A stretch of 64,000 bases of DNA, from positions 1 through 64,000 of the forward strand of contig JAFZQO010000002.1 in the NCBI GenBank assembly GCA_017620335.1, read 5' to 3'. Positions within the stretch are counted from its first letter, which is position 1. Each line of letters begins with the position of its first letter. Positions 1-8,413 of the stretch are shown here, one piece after another. Origin of the DNA: Bacteroidales bacterium. Its GTDB lineage: Bacteria > Bacteroidota > Bacteroidia > Bacteroidales > UBA932. Made by a program: the position numbers and the translations under genes. A model generated the notes under the pieces. The model saw only the letters and a list, made by a program, of their open reading frames with translations. It searched no databases and was not told where the DNA came from.

Positions 1-1
1 C

Positions 2-496
2 GTCGAGCTGCACACCTGGCGCGTCGGCCGCGCCTTCGCCGCGCCGAAGCTCCGCGAGATCGACGGCCTCTGGGGCGGCGAGCTCGCCGGGCATTATTAT
101 TTCAAGGACTTCTTCTATTCCGACAGCGGCCTGCTGGCCTCCATGATCGTGCTGCGCATAGTCGCAGCGCTCAAGGCTGAAGGCAGGACCCTCAGCGAGG
201 CGATCGCCTCTATCGCAAAATACCAGAACTCAGGCGAGATAAACTTCAAGCTCGAAGACAAGAAGGGAGCCATGGACGCGCTCAAGGAGCATTTCATGGC
301 GCAGGAGAAAGCCACCGCCTTCATGGATTTCGACGGCTACCGCGTCGAATTCCCCGACTGGTGGTTCAATGTACGCCCTTCCAACACCGAGCCGTATCTC
401 CGTTTCATCTGCGAAGCCTCCTCCGAGGAGCTGCTTCGCCAAAAGGTGGCTGAAACCAAGGATCTGTTCATCCGGGATTTCGACGCCACCGTGTAA
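2..496 (+). CDS. Phosphomannomutase/phosphoglucomutase, C-terminal part
   Basis: This is the 3' part of an alpha-D-phosphohexomutase gene; the 5' end lies before the window. Enzymes of this family interconvert hexose 1- and 6-phosphates for cell-wall and polysaccharide precursors. The visible part carries the sugar-binding loop GELAGHYYF (family GEMSGH type) and the C-terminal phosphate-binding motif RPSNTEPYLRF. About 164 residues remain, so the catalytic serine and metal loop are not visible. It is followed after 13 bp by the M23 peptidase gene, so the two may be co-transcribed. Whether the substrate is mannose or glucose phosphate cannot be decided from this end. Confidence 0.9.
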   Translation, partial: VELHTWRVGRAFAAPKLREIDGLWGGELAGHYYFKDFFYSDSGLLASMIVLRIVAALKAEGRTLSEAIASIAKYQNSGEINFKLEDKKGAMDALKEHFMAQEKATAFMDFDGYRVEFPDWWFNVRPSNTEPYLRFICEASSEELLRQKVAETKDLFIRDFDATV

Positions 497-509
497 AAAA
501 ATAAAAGAC

Positions 510-1562
510 ATGACATTTCGTAAAGCACTGGCAGTGATGCTGTTGCTGGCCCCTACGGCCGTATATGCACAAGAGTCCCCCATTGACACGGTAGCCCGTC
601 CCAGGCTGACGACGGCGCAGGCCGAGCTCCTCGTCCCGAGGCCCCGCCTGAAGCCCGTCAAGTCCATGATTCCGACGGACTCCGATCCTCTTGACACGCT
701 CGACACCGCCAACCCTCTCGTAAAGCTCGTCCTCTTCAGCGACAACACCTGGAAATACATCAAGGACGGCGACTTGCTCAAGCAGCAGGACTATTTCACC
801 CGTAATTGGGAGACAAACGCAATGGACCCGTACAGGGTATCCTTCAATTCCCTGCCGGACAAGGTCACCCTCTGGCTCGTAGACAACGCCACTGACTTCT
901 GCTGCCCTTACCAGGTCAAGGTATTCTCAAAGTTCGGAGTCAGGCACCGCAGGCGCCATCAGGGCTGCGACCTTCCGCTCAAGACAGGTGACCCCATCCG
1001 CGCCGCCTTTGCCGGCAAGGTCCGCATTTCCGAGTTTTCCCGCGGTTACGGCAACCTTGTCGTCATCCGCCACGAGAACGGCCTGGAGACCGTCTACGGC
1101 CACCTTTCCAAACGCGAGGTTGAGGTCGGCGACTGGGTCAGCGCGGGCCAGGAGATCGGTCTGGGCGGCTCCACCGGCCGCGCCACAGGCCCGCACCTCC
1201 ACTTCGAGACCCGCTATCAGGGCTACGCCTTCGACCCTGAATGGCTGATTGATTTCGAGACCGGCATGCTCCGCAGCGGCGTCTTCACCCTCAAGAAGAA
1301 ATACCTGAGCGAGAACAGCAACTACGTTCCCGAGTCCGAGGACGTGGAGGAGGAAATCCTCCTCGCCGAGGCGGAGGACCGTGAGGCTGAAGCCAAGAGG
1401 GCCGCCGAAGAGGCTGCCAAGCAGTACCACACCATCAAGGCCGGCGATACCCTCGGCGCCCTGGCGGTCCGCTACCATACCACAGTGAGCAGACTTTGCT
1501 CATTGAACGGCATCAAGTCTACGACCACCCTCCGCATCGGCCAGCGCCTACGGGTGAAATAA
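510..1562 (+). CDS. M23 family metallopeptidase with C-terminal LysM
   Basis: Predicted secreted peptidoglycan endopeptidase of 350 residues. The ATG at 510 gives a clean signal peptide (MTFRKALAVMLLLAPTAVYAQ), whereas the longer upstream reading overlaps the mutase gene. The M23 domain shows the zinc motifs HQGCD and GPHLHFE, with YGNLVVIRHENG and YGHLS between them. After a charged Glu/Ala-rich linker the last 45 residues form a LysM domain (YHTIKAGDTLGALAVRY) for glycan binding. Both M23 zinc motifs are intact, so catalysis is plausible. The gene ends just before a strong hairpin terminator. Confidence 0.93.
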   Translation: MTFRKALAVMLLLAPTAVYAQESPIDTVARPRLTTAQAELLVPRPRLKPVKSMIPTDSDPLDTLDTANPLVKLVLFSDNTWKYIKDGDLLKQQDYFTRNWETNAMDPYRVSFNSLPDKVTLWLVDNATDFCCPYQVKVFSKFGVRHRRRHQGCDLPLKTGDPIRAAFAGKVRISEFSRGYGNLVVIRHENGLETVYGHLSKREVEVGDWVSAGQEIGLGGSTGRATGPHLHFETRYQGYAFDPEWLIDFETGMLRSGVFTLKKKYLSENSNYVPESEDVEEEILLAEAEDREAEAKRAAEEAAKQYHTIKAGDTLGALAVRYHTTVSRLCSLNGIKSTTTLRIGQRLRVK

Positions 1563-1577
1563 AGACATGACGGGCAT

Positions 1578-1616
1578 AAAGAAAAACCCTGCGGCAATCC
1601 CGCAGGGTTTTTCTTT
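1578..1616. terminator. Bidirectional rho-independent terminator
   Basis: A perfect 17-bp stem (1578-1594 with 1600-1616, loop caatc) has A-rich and T-rich ends and sits between the convergent M23 peptidase and DASS transporter genes. It can therefore stop transcription from both sides. Confidence 0.9.
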
Positions 1617-1632
1617 ATCGAAGCTCGAGTGT

Positions 1633-3201
1633 TTACACACCCATGATGGCCTTGACGACGAAGTACACCAGAGGAACGGTGATCGCGAACACTCCGACGA
1701 GATCGAGGACAATACCTGCCTTGATCATCTTGGTGATCGGGATATAACCGGAAGAATAGGTGATGGCGTTCGGCGGCGTGGAGACAGGCAGCATGAAGGC
1801 CAGAGACGTACACAGGGCCATGCAGACGCAGACCGGGACGGGGCTGAAGCCAAGGGAAACGGCCGTTGCGATGGCGATAGGACCCATCAGGTTGGCCACT
1901 GCGGTGTTGGAGGTAAGCTCGGACAGCAGCAGCGAGGTGACGGCGAACAGCGTGAGGAACAGGTACTCGGACGGCTGACCGCCGAGGGCGCTGGTCAGGG
2001 ACTCGCCGATCCACTGCGACAGACCGGTGGAGAAGACCATTCCGCCGATGGCGAGACCGCCACCGAAGAGCAGCAGGGTACCCCAGTCGATGCCCTTGAC
2101 ACCATCCTTCCAGCTCAGGGTCATCTCACCCTTCTTGAGGTTGACCGGCATGAGGAACAGCAGAAGACCACCGACCATGGCGGCGACAGCCTCAGGGAAA
2201 TGCGCGTTGTAGTTCTTTACGAACTCAGGATTGACGGCATCGGGATTGATATTCTGGAGAGCGCTTAATATACCCGGGGTCACCCACAGCACGACGGCTA
2301 CGATGAAGGCGATGAGGGTGTTCTTCTGGGCGCGGGTCCATTTGCCGAGGGCTTTCTTATGATCCTGGATAAACTCCTGGGCACCGTCGATGTGCTTGAC
2401 ATCCGGCGGGAACATCTTGAGGAGGATGAAGTAGGTGACGACGAAGTAGAGGACCATGGCGAGGAAGCCCCAGATCATCCAGTTGAAGAAAGTAATCTGA
2501 GGGGCATCGGGTGCCAGCTCCCTGATAAAGCCGATCATGATGATGTTCGGAGGGGTGCCGATGGGGGTCAGAACACCGCCGATGGAGCAAGCGTAAGCGG
2601 TCATCAGCATGAGGCCGGTAGCGAACTTGTAGCTTCTGAGGTCGATCTCCTTGCCGTTGGCAGCCATCATCTCACGGATAGCCTCGAGCAGGCCGAGGGC
2701 GATGGGGAACATCATAGCGGCGGTGGCGGTGTTGCTGATCCAGCCGGAGCAGAGCATACACGCCAGGCCGATGGCCAGGAAGATGCGCCGTGGCGAATCT
2801 CCCACCCATTTCATCGACATGATGCCATAGGCGATGCGCTTGTCAAGACCGTTGACCATCATGCCTTTGGCAATGAGGAAACCGCCCATGAACAGGAAGA
2901 TCATGGGGTTGGCGAACGCCTTGAAGGCATCCGTCGCATTCACTACTCCGAGGATGACGCAGAGGGTAGGTCCGATGAGGGAGGTTACGGGAATGGGTAC
3001 CGGCTCGCAAATCCACCAGAAGGCGACGAAGGTCACGATGGCCAGAAGCTTGTGGGCCGCAGGATTGTCTGCCAGTCCGGCGATAGGCATCAGATAGACC
3101 AGAAGCGCTACGAGGGGGCCTGCGATGGCTCCGAAGATGTGGCGCTTGCGGTCAAAGGAAGATTCCTGTGCAACTGCACTTTTTTGTCCAAGTTTGCTCA
3201 T
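1633..3201 (-). CDS. DASS/SLC13-family anion:Na+ symporter
   Basis: Inner-membrane transporter of 522 residues in the divalent anion:sodium symporter family, which carries dicarboxylates, citrate or sulfate. About a dozen hydrophobic segments are visible. The two family signature loops are present: SNTATAAMMFPIALG in the first half and SNTAVANLM with LPVSTPPNAI near the end. I chose the ATG at 3201 (MSKLGQKS) because the longer reading to 3333 runs through the AT-rich promoter region. The gene is flanked by two hairpin terminators, so it is probably its own unit. A second DASS gene (34% or so similar by eye only; not measured) lies 1.2 kb upstream. The substrate cannot be read from sequence. 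Confidence 0.9.
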   Translation of the reverse strand: MSKLGQKSAVAQESSFDRKRHIFGAIAGPLVALLVYLMPIAGLADNPAAHKLLAIVTFVAFWWICEPVPIPVTSLIGPTLCVILGVVNATDAFKAFANPMIFLFMGGFLIAKGMMVNGLDKRIAYGIMSMKWVGDSPRRIFLAIGLACMLCSGWISNTATAAMMFPIALGLLEAIREMMAANGKEIDLRSYKFATGLMLMTAYACSIGGVLTPIGTPPNIIMIGFIRELAPDAPQITFFNWMIWGFLAMVLYFVVTYFILLKMFPPDVKHIDGAQEFIQDHKKALGKWTRAQKNTLIAFIVAVVLWVTPGILSALQNINPDAVNPEFVKNYNAHFPEAVAAMVGGLLLFLMPVNLKKGEMTLSWKDGVKGIDWGTLLLFGGGLAIGGMVFSTGLSQWIGESLTSALGGQPSEYLFLTLFAVTSLLLSELTSNTAVANLMGPIAIATAVSLGFSPVPVCVCMALCTSLAFMLPVSTPPNAITYSSGYIPITKMIKAGIVLDLVGVFAITVPLVYFVVKAIMGV

Positions 3202-3240
3202 AATATTGTTGAAGAAAATATCTGCGTGGCAAATCGGGTA

Positions 3241-3248
3241 CAAAGTAA
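3241..3248 (-). promoter_or_regulatory. Weak -7-like box before the DASS gene
   Basis: TTACTTTG on the minus strand differs by one base from TAnnTTTG and lies 40 bp before the chosen start at 3201. No clear -33 TTTG is seen. Confidence 0.3.
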
Positions 3249-3313
3249 CGAAAAATATTACTAAGAAGATGTAAATTTTTTTAAAATCTACCCTAACACC
3301 CTGCATATATGCA

Positions 3314-3347
3314 GAATACCCTGCGGGCGACATCCCGCAGGGTATTC
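3314..3347 (-). terminator. Hairpin terminator after the porin gene
   Basis: A 14-bp perfect stem (3314-3327 with 3334-3347) lies 20 bp after the porin stop. Its core, ACCCTGCGG/CCGCAGGGT, is the same as in the terminator at 1578-1616. A T-tract is poor, but the stem is directly joined to a 14-bp perfect palindrome at 3301-3314 (ctgcatatatgcag). Confidence 0.7.
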
Positions 3348-3367
3348 GTGTTACCGGTCGTTTTCCG

Positions 3368-4411
3368 TTAGAAACGGATATAGGTCATAAGCCAGAGATC
3401 GTTGTACTGAGGCGCCGCCAACGTCTTGTTGTCGTGATGACGGAACTCCACCTGGAAGTTCAGGTTCTTGTGAAGACGGAAGTTCATGCAGGCTGAATAC
3501 ATATCATGGCTGCTCTCCGGATTGGCGTGGGCACGGAACTCATCCCATTTGGCGTAAACCTTGAACCAGTCCGTAACGGGTATGCCTGCAGTGACATACA
3601 GAGCATCAGCCGCACCGCTCTGCTCCTTTTCACCGCCGATGGCGGTCGCATACTCGGCGCGGAACGTCCAGTTATTGACGTCGTATTTAATGCCGGCGCT
3701 GATGCGCTCACGCTTGAGGGTTGCCCCGGAACCGTTCACCCAGTCTCCCTTCCAGCCGAAAGCGCCGACATACAGGCCTTTGACAGGCTGGAGCTGGATG
3801 GTACCGATGATGTCCTTCGCCTTGTTGGCATCGGCCAGATTGATGCCCTGACCGTTATACAGGCCCAACTGATAGTGGATCAGGCGATACTGGTCATTCG
3901 CCATCGGGATCAGGTCTCCCTGGACTTGGATACCCTGGTCACGGCCGCCCATGTTGGCTTCTCCGAGACGGTCTCCCATTCCGGCCATCTTCTGGACGAG
4001 CAAGGAGAAATCACCCACGCCCACATCCCAGGGGTTCATCGGATTCTCAAAGGTGAAGGCGCGCTTGAACTGGCCGACCTTCACGGAGAACTCCTTATAC
4101 TTCGCCCACTCAATGTAGAAATCCTTCACATGAGGGGTACCGTTCGCCTGGAACTGGATGCGGTATTTGAAGTCATTGAAGATACTGCCGTCCACATACA
4201 AGCGGATAAGCCGGCAGTTGAATCCCGGACCGCCGTGCGCACCCTCCTGGTCCGTGTATTTGTAGCTGCCGATGATGTAGCCGCCCACCTTGGGCGCGCT
4301 CATGAAATCGGACACCTGATAGCCATAATCCTTTTTTTGACCCTCCTGTGCGAAGGCGGAAAAACATACGGCGGACAAAAGCGTCGCCAATAAAATGATA
4401 GTTTTTTTCAT
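3368..4411 (-). CDS. Outer-membrane porin, Porin_O_P (OprO/OprP) type
   Basis: A 347-residue protein with a signal peptide ending SAVCFSAFAQ and alternating beta-strand pattern to a C-terminal aromatic residue (MTYIRF), as expected for an outer-membrane barrel. Strand-like segments such as VGGYIIGSYKYTDQEG and FRAEYATAIGG resemble the phosphate-selective porin family of Bacteroidota. It starts 16 bp after the stop of the second DASS symporter, so the two form an operon and the porin probably admits the same anion into the periplasm. Phosphate selectivity is a family name, not shown here. Confidence 0.82.
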   Translation of the reverse strand: MKKTIILLATLLSAVCFSAFAQEGQKKDYGYQVSDFMSAPKVGGYIIGSYKYTDQEGAHGGPGFNCRLIRLYVDGSIFNDFKYRIQFQANGTPHVKDFYIEWAKYKEFSVKVGQFKRAFTFENPMNPWDVGVGDFSLLVQKMAGMGDRLGEANMGGRDQGIQVQGDLIPMANDQYRLIHYQLGLYNGQGINLADANKAKDIIGTIQLQPVKGLYVGAFGWKGDWVNGSGATLKRERISAGIKYDVNNWTFRAEYATAIGGEKEQSGAADALYVTAGIPVTDWFKVYAKWDEFRAHANPESSHDMYSACMNFRLHKNLNFQVEFRHHDNKTLAAPQYNDLWLMTYIRF

Positions 4412-4427
4412 ATCGATAGTGAATTGA

Positions 4428-5876
4428 TTAAGCGAACGGGAATATCTTGGTAAGCCAGAAGAAACCGAATACCAGGCCTATCGCACCGATGATGATACCG
4501 ACCTTGAGCATATCCTTGGTCTCGACCAGACCGGTTGAGGAAGCGATGGCGTTCGGAGGAGTGGATATAGGGAAGAGCATGGCGACGGAGGCGCAGGTGG
4601 CGATGAACACGATCATTGCCGGTGAGCCGCCCAACGCCATGAAGGAGGCGTTGTTGGCTGCGGCAGGGTCTGCCATGCCCTCGGCGACGACGATCAGAAT
4701 AGGGATCAGCAGCGAGGCCGTGGCGGAGTTGGAGATGAAGTTGGACAGGAAGTAGCAGACGATGCCGGCGATGACGAGCACTACGACAACCGACATGGAG
4801 CCGAAAGGAATGGCCTTGATGAGGACCTCCGCCAGTCCGGTGCCCTGAAGGGCGGTACCGAGGGCGAAGCCTCCCGCGACGAGCCAGAGGACCGTCCAGT
4901 TGATCTCCTTGATGTCTTCCTTGGTGAATATGCCAGTGCAGGTAAGGACTCCCAGCGGAATAAGGGCGACGATGTTGGAATTGATGCCGGTAAGCTGCTC
5001 GGTGGCCCACAGCAGGATGGTGGCGGCGAAGGTGATCCAGACGACTGTGGTCTTCCAGTCCTTCTTGCGGTCACTCTCAGGGATGCGCAGGTTTATCTCC
5101 TTGGCCTTGAAGGGGAAGAAGAACTGAAGCAGGAACCACGCGATGACGATCATGATGATCACGAAGGGGATCATGTGGATGGCCCAGGTGTCGAAGGCGA
5201 CCTCGTGACCGGCCTCTCCCAGGAACCTGACTGCCGTGGCGTTAGGCGGGGTGCCGATGGTGGTGCCTATGCCGCCGAGGTTGGCGGCGACGGGGATGGA
5301 GAGCGCGAGGCCGACGCGGCCCTTGTCATCCTTGGGAAGGGACGCGAGGACCGGGGCGAGCAAAGCCAGCATCATGGCCGCGGTGGCGGTGTTGCTCATG
5401 AACATCGAGAAGACGGCGATGACGATCAGGAATCCGAGAAGGACCATCTTGGGCTTCTTGCCGAAAGGCTTGAGGAGGACACGCGCGAGCGTCACGTCAA
5501 GGCCGTATTTGGAAGCCATGATGGCGAGGACGAATCCGCCGAGGAACAGCATGATGACCGGATCCGCGAATGCGGACATCAGGCTCTTGTAATTGACCAG
5601 GGTACCATACTCGGGCTTGCAGAGGAAGCCCAGGCCCTTGTCGGACACCGTCAGGAGCGAAAGGACTATCACCAGGAGCGAAGTCGTCCAGTTCGGGACG
5701 ATTTCGAACATCCACATGAGCGCGGCGAAAACGAAGAGCGCGATGACGCGCTGCTGGACCGCGGTGAGGTCGTCGATTCCAAAGAACGATGTGGGAACAG
5801 CCAGAAGGAAGATTGTGACTATCAGCACGATAGGCAGAAGTACACAATACTTCATATTTATTTTTTTCGTAGCCAT
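4428..5876 (-). CDS. DASS/SLC13-family anion:Na+ symporter
   Basis: Second DASS transporter, 482 residues, with many membrane segments. It starts with a positively charged tail and a first hydrophobic helix (MATKKINMKYCVLLPIVL). Both half-repeat signatures are present: SNTATAAMMLALLAP and SNSATASLLIP, followed by FPISTPPNAIASS. It is the promoter-proximal gene of a two-gene operon with the porin. Pairing an inner-membrane symporter with an outer-membrane porin suggests a two-membrane uptake route for an organic or inorganic divalent anion. Confidence 0.9.
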   Translation of the reverse strand: MATKKINMKYCVLLPIVLIVTIFLLAVPTSFFGIDDLTAVQQRVIALFVFAALMWMFEIVPNWTTSLLVIVLSLLTVSDKGLGFLCKPEYGTLVNYKSLMSAFADPVIMLFLGGFVLAIMASKYGLDVTLARVLLKPFGKKPKMVLLGFLIVIAVFSMFMSNTATAAMMLALLAPVLASLPKDDKGRVGLALSIPVAANLGGIGTTIGTPPNATAVRFLGEAGHEVAFDTWAIHMIPFVIIMIVIAWFLLQFFFPFKAKEINLRIPESDRKKDWKTTVVWITFAATILLWATEQLTGINSNIVALIPLGVLTCTGIFTKEDIKEINWTVLWLVAGGFALGTALQGTGLAEVLIKAIPFGSMSVVVVLVIAGIVCYFLSNFISNSATASLLIPILIVVAEGMADPAAANNASFMALGGSPAMIVFIATCASVAMLFPISTPPNAIASSTGLVETKDMLKVGIIIGAIGLVFGFFWLTKIFPFA

Positions 5877-5912
5877 TTGATAATAAATTTATTCACTGAC
5901 CTAAAAGGACCG

Positions 5913-5920
5913 CAAAGGTA
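5913..5920 (-). promoter_or_regulatory. Bacteroidota -7 box for the DASS-porin operon
   Basis: TACCTTTG on the minus strand fits TAnnTTTG exactly and lies 37 bp before the start at 5876. An ATTG sits 20 bp upstream at the -33 position. Confidence 0.6.
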
Positions 5921-5924
5921 GCCA

Positions 5925-6431
5925 TTATTTGTGAATTAAACAATCCTGCTCCTCATGTCCCAGGGCGATGACGCACAATACGCCGAATTCCTCGCGTATG
6001 CCCAGCAGGCCGCGGAGATAGTCCTCCGCGGTGCCTTTGGAGGGGTCGTCCTTGGAGCGCATGCGGTCGCGGACGTGGACCCAGCAGCTTCCGAGGTCCA
6101 GTGCGGTGGCGGCCAGCTGGATGAAAGTCGCCGAAATGGCGGCGTTCTCTACCCATATGTCGGTCTTGCTGCGGTCGCCCATGACAACTATCGCGGCGGC
6201 CGCCCCCTTCAGGAAGGCGGAGCCGCGGTCGCGCATCTCGGAAACGGCCTGAAGCGTGTCCCTGTCCTCGACCACCATGAAGACCGTGCTGTGTGAATTC
6301 TTGGAGGAAGGGGCGGTCTGCGCTATGCCGATGATGGCGTCCAGCAGGTCCCTCTCCACGGGCTCGTCGGTGAACTTCCTCACCGAGTGTCTTTTTTCGA
6401 TAACTTCCAGGAAATCCATATTCTTCTCCAA
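5925..6431 (-). CDS. Nitroreductase family protein
   Basis: FMN-dependent NAD(P)H oxidoreductase of the nitroreductase family, 168 residues. The family N-terminus EKRHSVRKF (FMN phosphate contact) and TAPSSKNSH are clear, and LDLGSCWVHVRD matches the conserved second half. The end (LCVIALGHEE) fits the usual GY/GHP position. The start may instead be the ATG at 6419 (MDFLEVIEKRHS), which is closer to family N-termini. The physiological substrate is unknown. Confidence 0.88.
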   Translation of the reverse strand: MEKNMDFLEVIEKRHSVRKFTDEPVERDLLDAIIGIAQTAPSSKNSHSTVFMVVEDRDTLQAVSEMRDRGSAFLKGAAAAIVVMGDRSKTDIWVENAAISATFIQLAATALDLGSCWVHVRDRMRSKDDPSKGTAEDYLRGLLGIREEFGVLCVIALGHEEQDCLIHK

Positions 6432-6444
6432 TCCGTTTGATTAT

Positions 6445-6452
6445 CAAAGTTA
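6445..6452 (-). promoter_or_regulatory. -7 box for the nitroreductase gene
   Basis: TAACTTTG on the minus strand is a perfect TAnnTTTG, 14 bp before the 6431 start. A TTTG lies about 22 bp upstream, where the -33 element is expected. The short leader slightly favours the start at 6419. Confidence 0.55.
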
Positions 6453-6495
6453 GCTATTTTCGGAGGAAAAAGAACAAAGACCGCCGAAGAATCGT

Positions 6496-6503
6496 TATAT
6501 TTG
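6496..6503 (+). promoter_or_regulatory. -7 box for the 6527 gene
   Basis: TATATTTG is a perfect TAnnTTTG and ends 23 bp before the ATG at 6527. It supports that ATG over the longer frame, which begins at 6437 upstream of the box. No good -33 element is visible. Confidence 0.5.
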
Positions 6504-6526
6504 GGAAAGATAAGGGAATCAACCGT

Positions 6527-7024
6527 ATGGGAGCTGTCGGAAAAGGATCATACAGGACGACGGGCGCGCCGGGACGCCGCGTCCTCGTCGTCGCCGCATG
6601 GGGCGGCGAGGACCGGGCGCTGCGCGCCATGGTCACCCGCCTCAAGGAGCTGGTGCCCTGCGGATTCGAAATACTCAACCTCGATAGCGCGACGGCGGAG
6701 CGCTACCGCCTTTCGTCGCGGGCGCTTTTCGGGCGCATCCGCCGCTACGACGCGGCGGTCTTCGCCCTCACGGCCCGCGACGGAGCCTCCTCCCCCGCCC
6801 TTCAGCTTCCTTCGGAACCTCTCCCCTTCTCCCGCCACTTCGTCCGCCGCATCCCGGCCGGATACCTCGTCGACGGTCCCATTGCCACTGAACTGGAGGC
6901 GTCCATAGATGCCCACGCCCATGCCTGGCGCCTCCTCACTCTCGGCGCCGTCTCCAATGAAACGGAAAGCGGCGACGGGCCCGAAAGCCTCGCCGCCGCA
7001 ATAAACGGAATGATCGGAAACTAG
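6527..7024 (+). CDS. Protein of unknown function, possible flavodoxin-like fold
   Basis: A 165-residue protein I do not recognise. The reading frame is real by its third-position GC bias. It begins with a basic tail, then a hydrophobic strand RRVLVVAAWGG, a helix, FEILNLDS and YDAAVFALTARDGA. That alternation of strands and helices is reminiscent of FMN reductase or flavodoxin folds, but no phosphate-binding loop is convincing. The frame has its own promoter and its TAG stop shares the tetranucleotide CTAG with the stop of the convergent gdhA gene. No function is assigned. Confidence 0.6.
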   Translation: MGAVGKGSYRTTGAPGRRVLVVAAWGGEDRALRAMVTRLKELVPCGFEILNLDSATAERYRLSSRALFGRIRRYDAAVFALTARDGASSPALQLPSEPLPFSRHFVRRIPAGYLVDGPIATELEASIDAHAHAWRLLTLGAVSNETESGDGPESLAAAINGMIGN

Positions 7025-8364
7025 ATCGTGCCCTGCTCGAGCATGGCGGTGGCTACCTTCATGAAGCCGGCGATGTTCGCGCCCTTCACGTAGTCGACCG
7101 AGCCGTCGGGCTGGGTGCCGTACTTCACGCACTGCTCATGGATGGACTTCATGATGAAGTGGAGCTTGTCGTCCACTTCCTGGCCGCTCCAGGAGATGTG
7201 CTCGGCGTTCTGCGTCATCTCAAGGCCTGACGTGGCGACACCGCCAGCGTTGACGGCCTTGCCGGGGGCGAAGAGGATGCCGTTGTTCTGGAAGTAGTGG
7301 ATGGCGCCGGGCTGGCAGCCCATGTTGGAGACCTCGCAGCAGCAGAAGCAGCCGTTGGCCTTCAGCTCCTTGGCGTCGTCCTCGGAAAGCTCGTTCTGGA
7401 AGGCGCAAGGGAGGGCGATGTCCACGGGGATGCTCCAGCTCTTCTTGCCGGGGGTGAAGACGGCCTTGTCAGGGAACCTGGTGGCCATATCCTCGACGCG
7501 GTCGCGGTTGGACGCGCGCATGACGAGCATGTAGTCGATCATCTCCTTGGTGATGCCGTCAGGGATGTGGCATACGCCGTCGGGACCGGAGATCGCGACG
7601 ACCTTGGCGCCAAGCTCGGTGGCCTTGATGGCCGCGCCCCAGGCGACGTTTCCGAAGCCGGAGAGGGCGACCTTCTTGCCGACGATGTCGATGCCGGCCT
7701 TCTCGAGAAGATGATGGGTGAAATAGAGGGCGCCGAAGCCGGTGGCCTCAGGACGGAGGATGGAGCCGCCCCAGGTGCCGCCCTTGCCGGTCAGCACGCC
7801 GGTATTGTACTGGCGGGCGAGCTTCTTGTACATGCCGTACAGGTAGCCGATCTCGCGGCCGCCCACGCCGACGTCACCTGCGGGGATGTCCTGGTCGGGA
7901 CCGATGCAGTTCCAAAGCTCGAGCATGAACGCCTGGCAGAAACGCATGATCTCCTCGTTGGACTTGCCCTTCGGGTCAAAGTCGGAACCTCCCTTGGCGC
8001 CGCCCATGGGAAGGGTGGTGAGGGCGTTCTTGAAGGTCTGCTCGAAACCGAGGAACTTCAACATGGAAGGGGTGACGGCCCTGTGGAAACGCAGTCCACC
8101 CTTGTAGGGACCGATGGCGCTGTTGAACTGTACGCGGTATCCGGTATTGGTACGGACCTCGCCCTTGTCGTCCACCCACGTCACGCGGAAGGTGAAGATG
8201 CGGTCGGGCTCGACCATGCGTTCCACTATCTTTGCCTCTTCGAATTCAGGATGCTGGTTGTAAACTTCCTCGACGGATTCCAAAACCTCCTGCACCGCCT
8301 GGAGATACTCGCTCTCGCCGGGGTACTTGGCCTGGAGCCTGGCCATGATGTCAGATGTTTTCAT
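7021..8364 (-). CDS. gdhA: NADP-type glutamate dehydrogenase
   Basis: Hexameric glutamate dehydrogenase, 447 residues, the usual length of the assimilatory NADP-linked subgroup. It aminates 2-oxoglutarate with ammonium. The substrate-binding and catalytic block is present (YKGGLRFH, PMGGAKGGSDFDPKG, with the catalytic Lys and PAGDVGVG), and the Rossmann dinucleotide site is VALSGFGNVAWGA. It lies 49 bp downstream of korB with no clear promoter between, so it may be read from the korAB unit; both systems use 2-oxoglutarate. The coenzyme is inferred from subfamily resemblance. Confidence 0.95.
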   Translation of the reverse strand: MKTSDIMARLQAKYPGESEYLQAVQEVLESVEEVYNQHPEFEEAKIVERMVEPDRIFTFRVTWVDDKGEVRTNTGYRVQFNSAIGPYKGGLRFHRAVTPSMLKFLGFEQTFKNALTTLPMGGAKGGSDFDPKGKSNEEIMRFCQAFMLELWNCIGPDQDIPAGDVGVGGREIGYLYGMYKKLARQYNTGVLTGKGGTWGGSILRPEATGFGALYFTHHLLEKAGIDIVGKKVALSGFGNVAWGAAIKATELGAKVVAISGPDGVCHIPDGITKEMIDYMLVMRASNRDRVEDMATRFPDKAVFTPGKKSWSIPVDIALPCAFQNELSEDDAKELKANGCFCCCEVSNMGCQPGAIHYFQNNGILFAPGKAVNAGGVATSGLEMTQNAEHISWSGQEVDDKLHFIMKSIHEQCVKYGTQPDGSVDYVKGANIAGFMKVATAMLEQGTI

Positions 8365-8413
8365 TTCTTGATGGAAACGGTGTAAATGTGGTTATTAATT
8401 GATTATCAGAATA

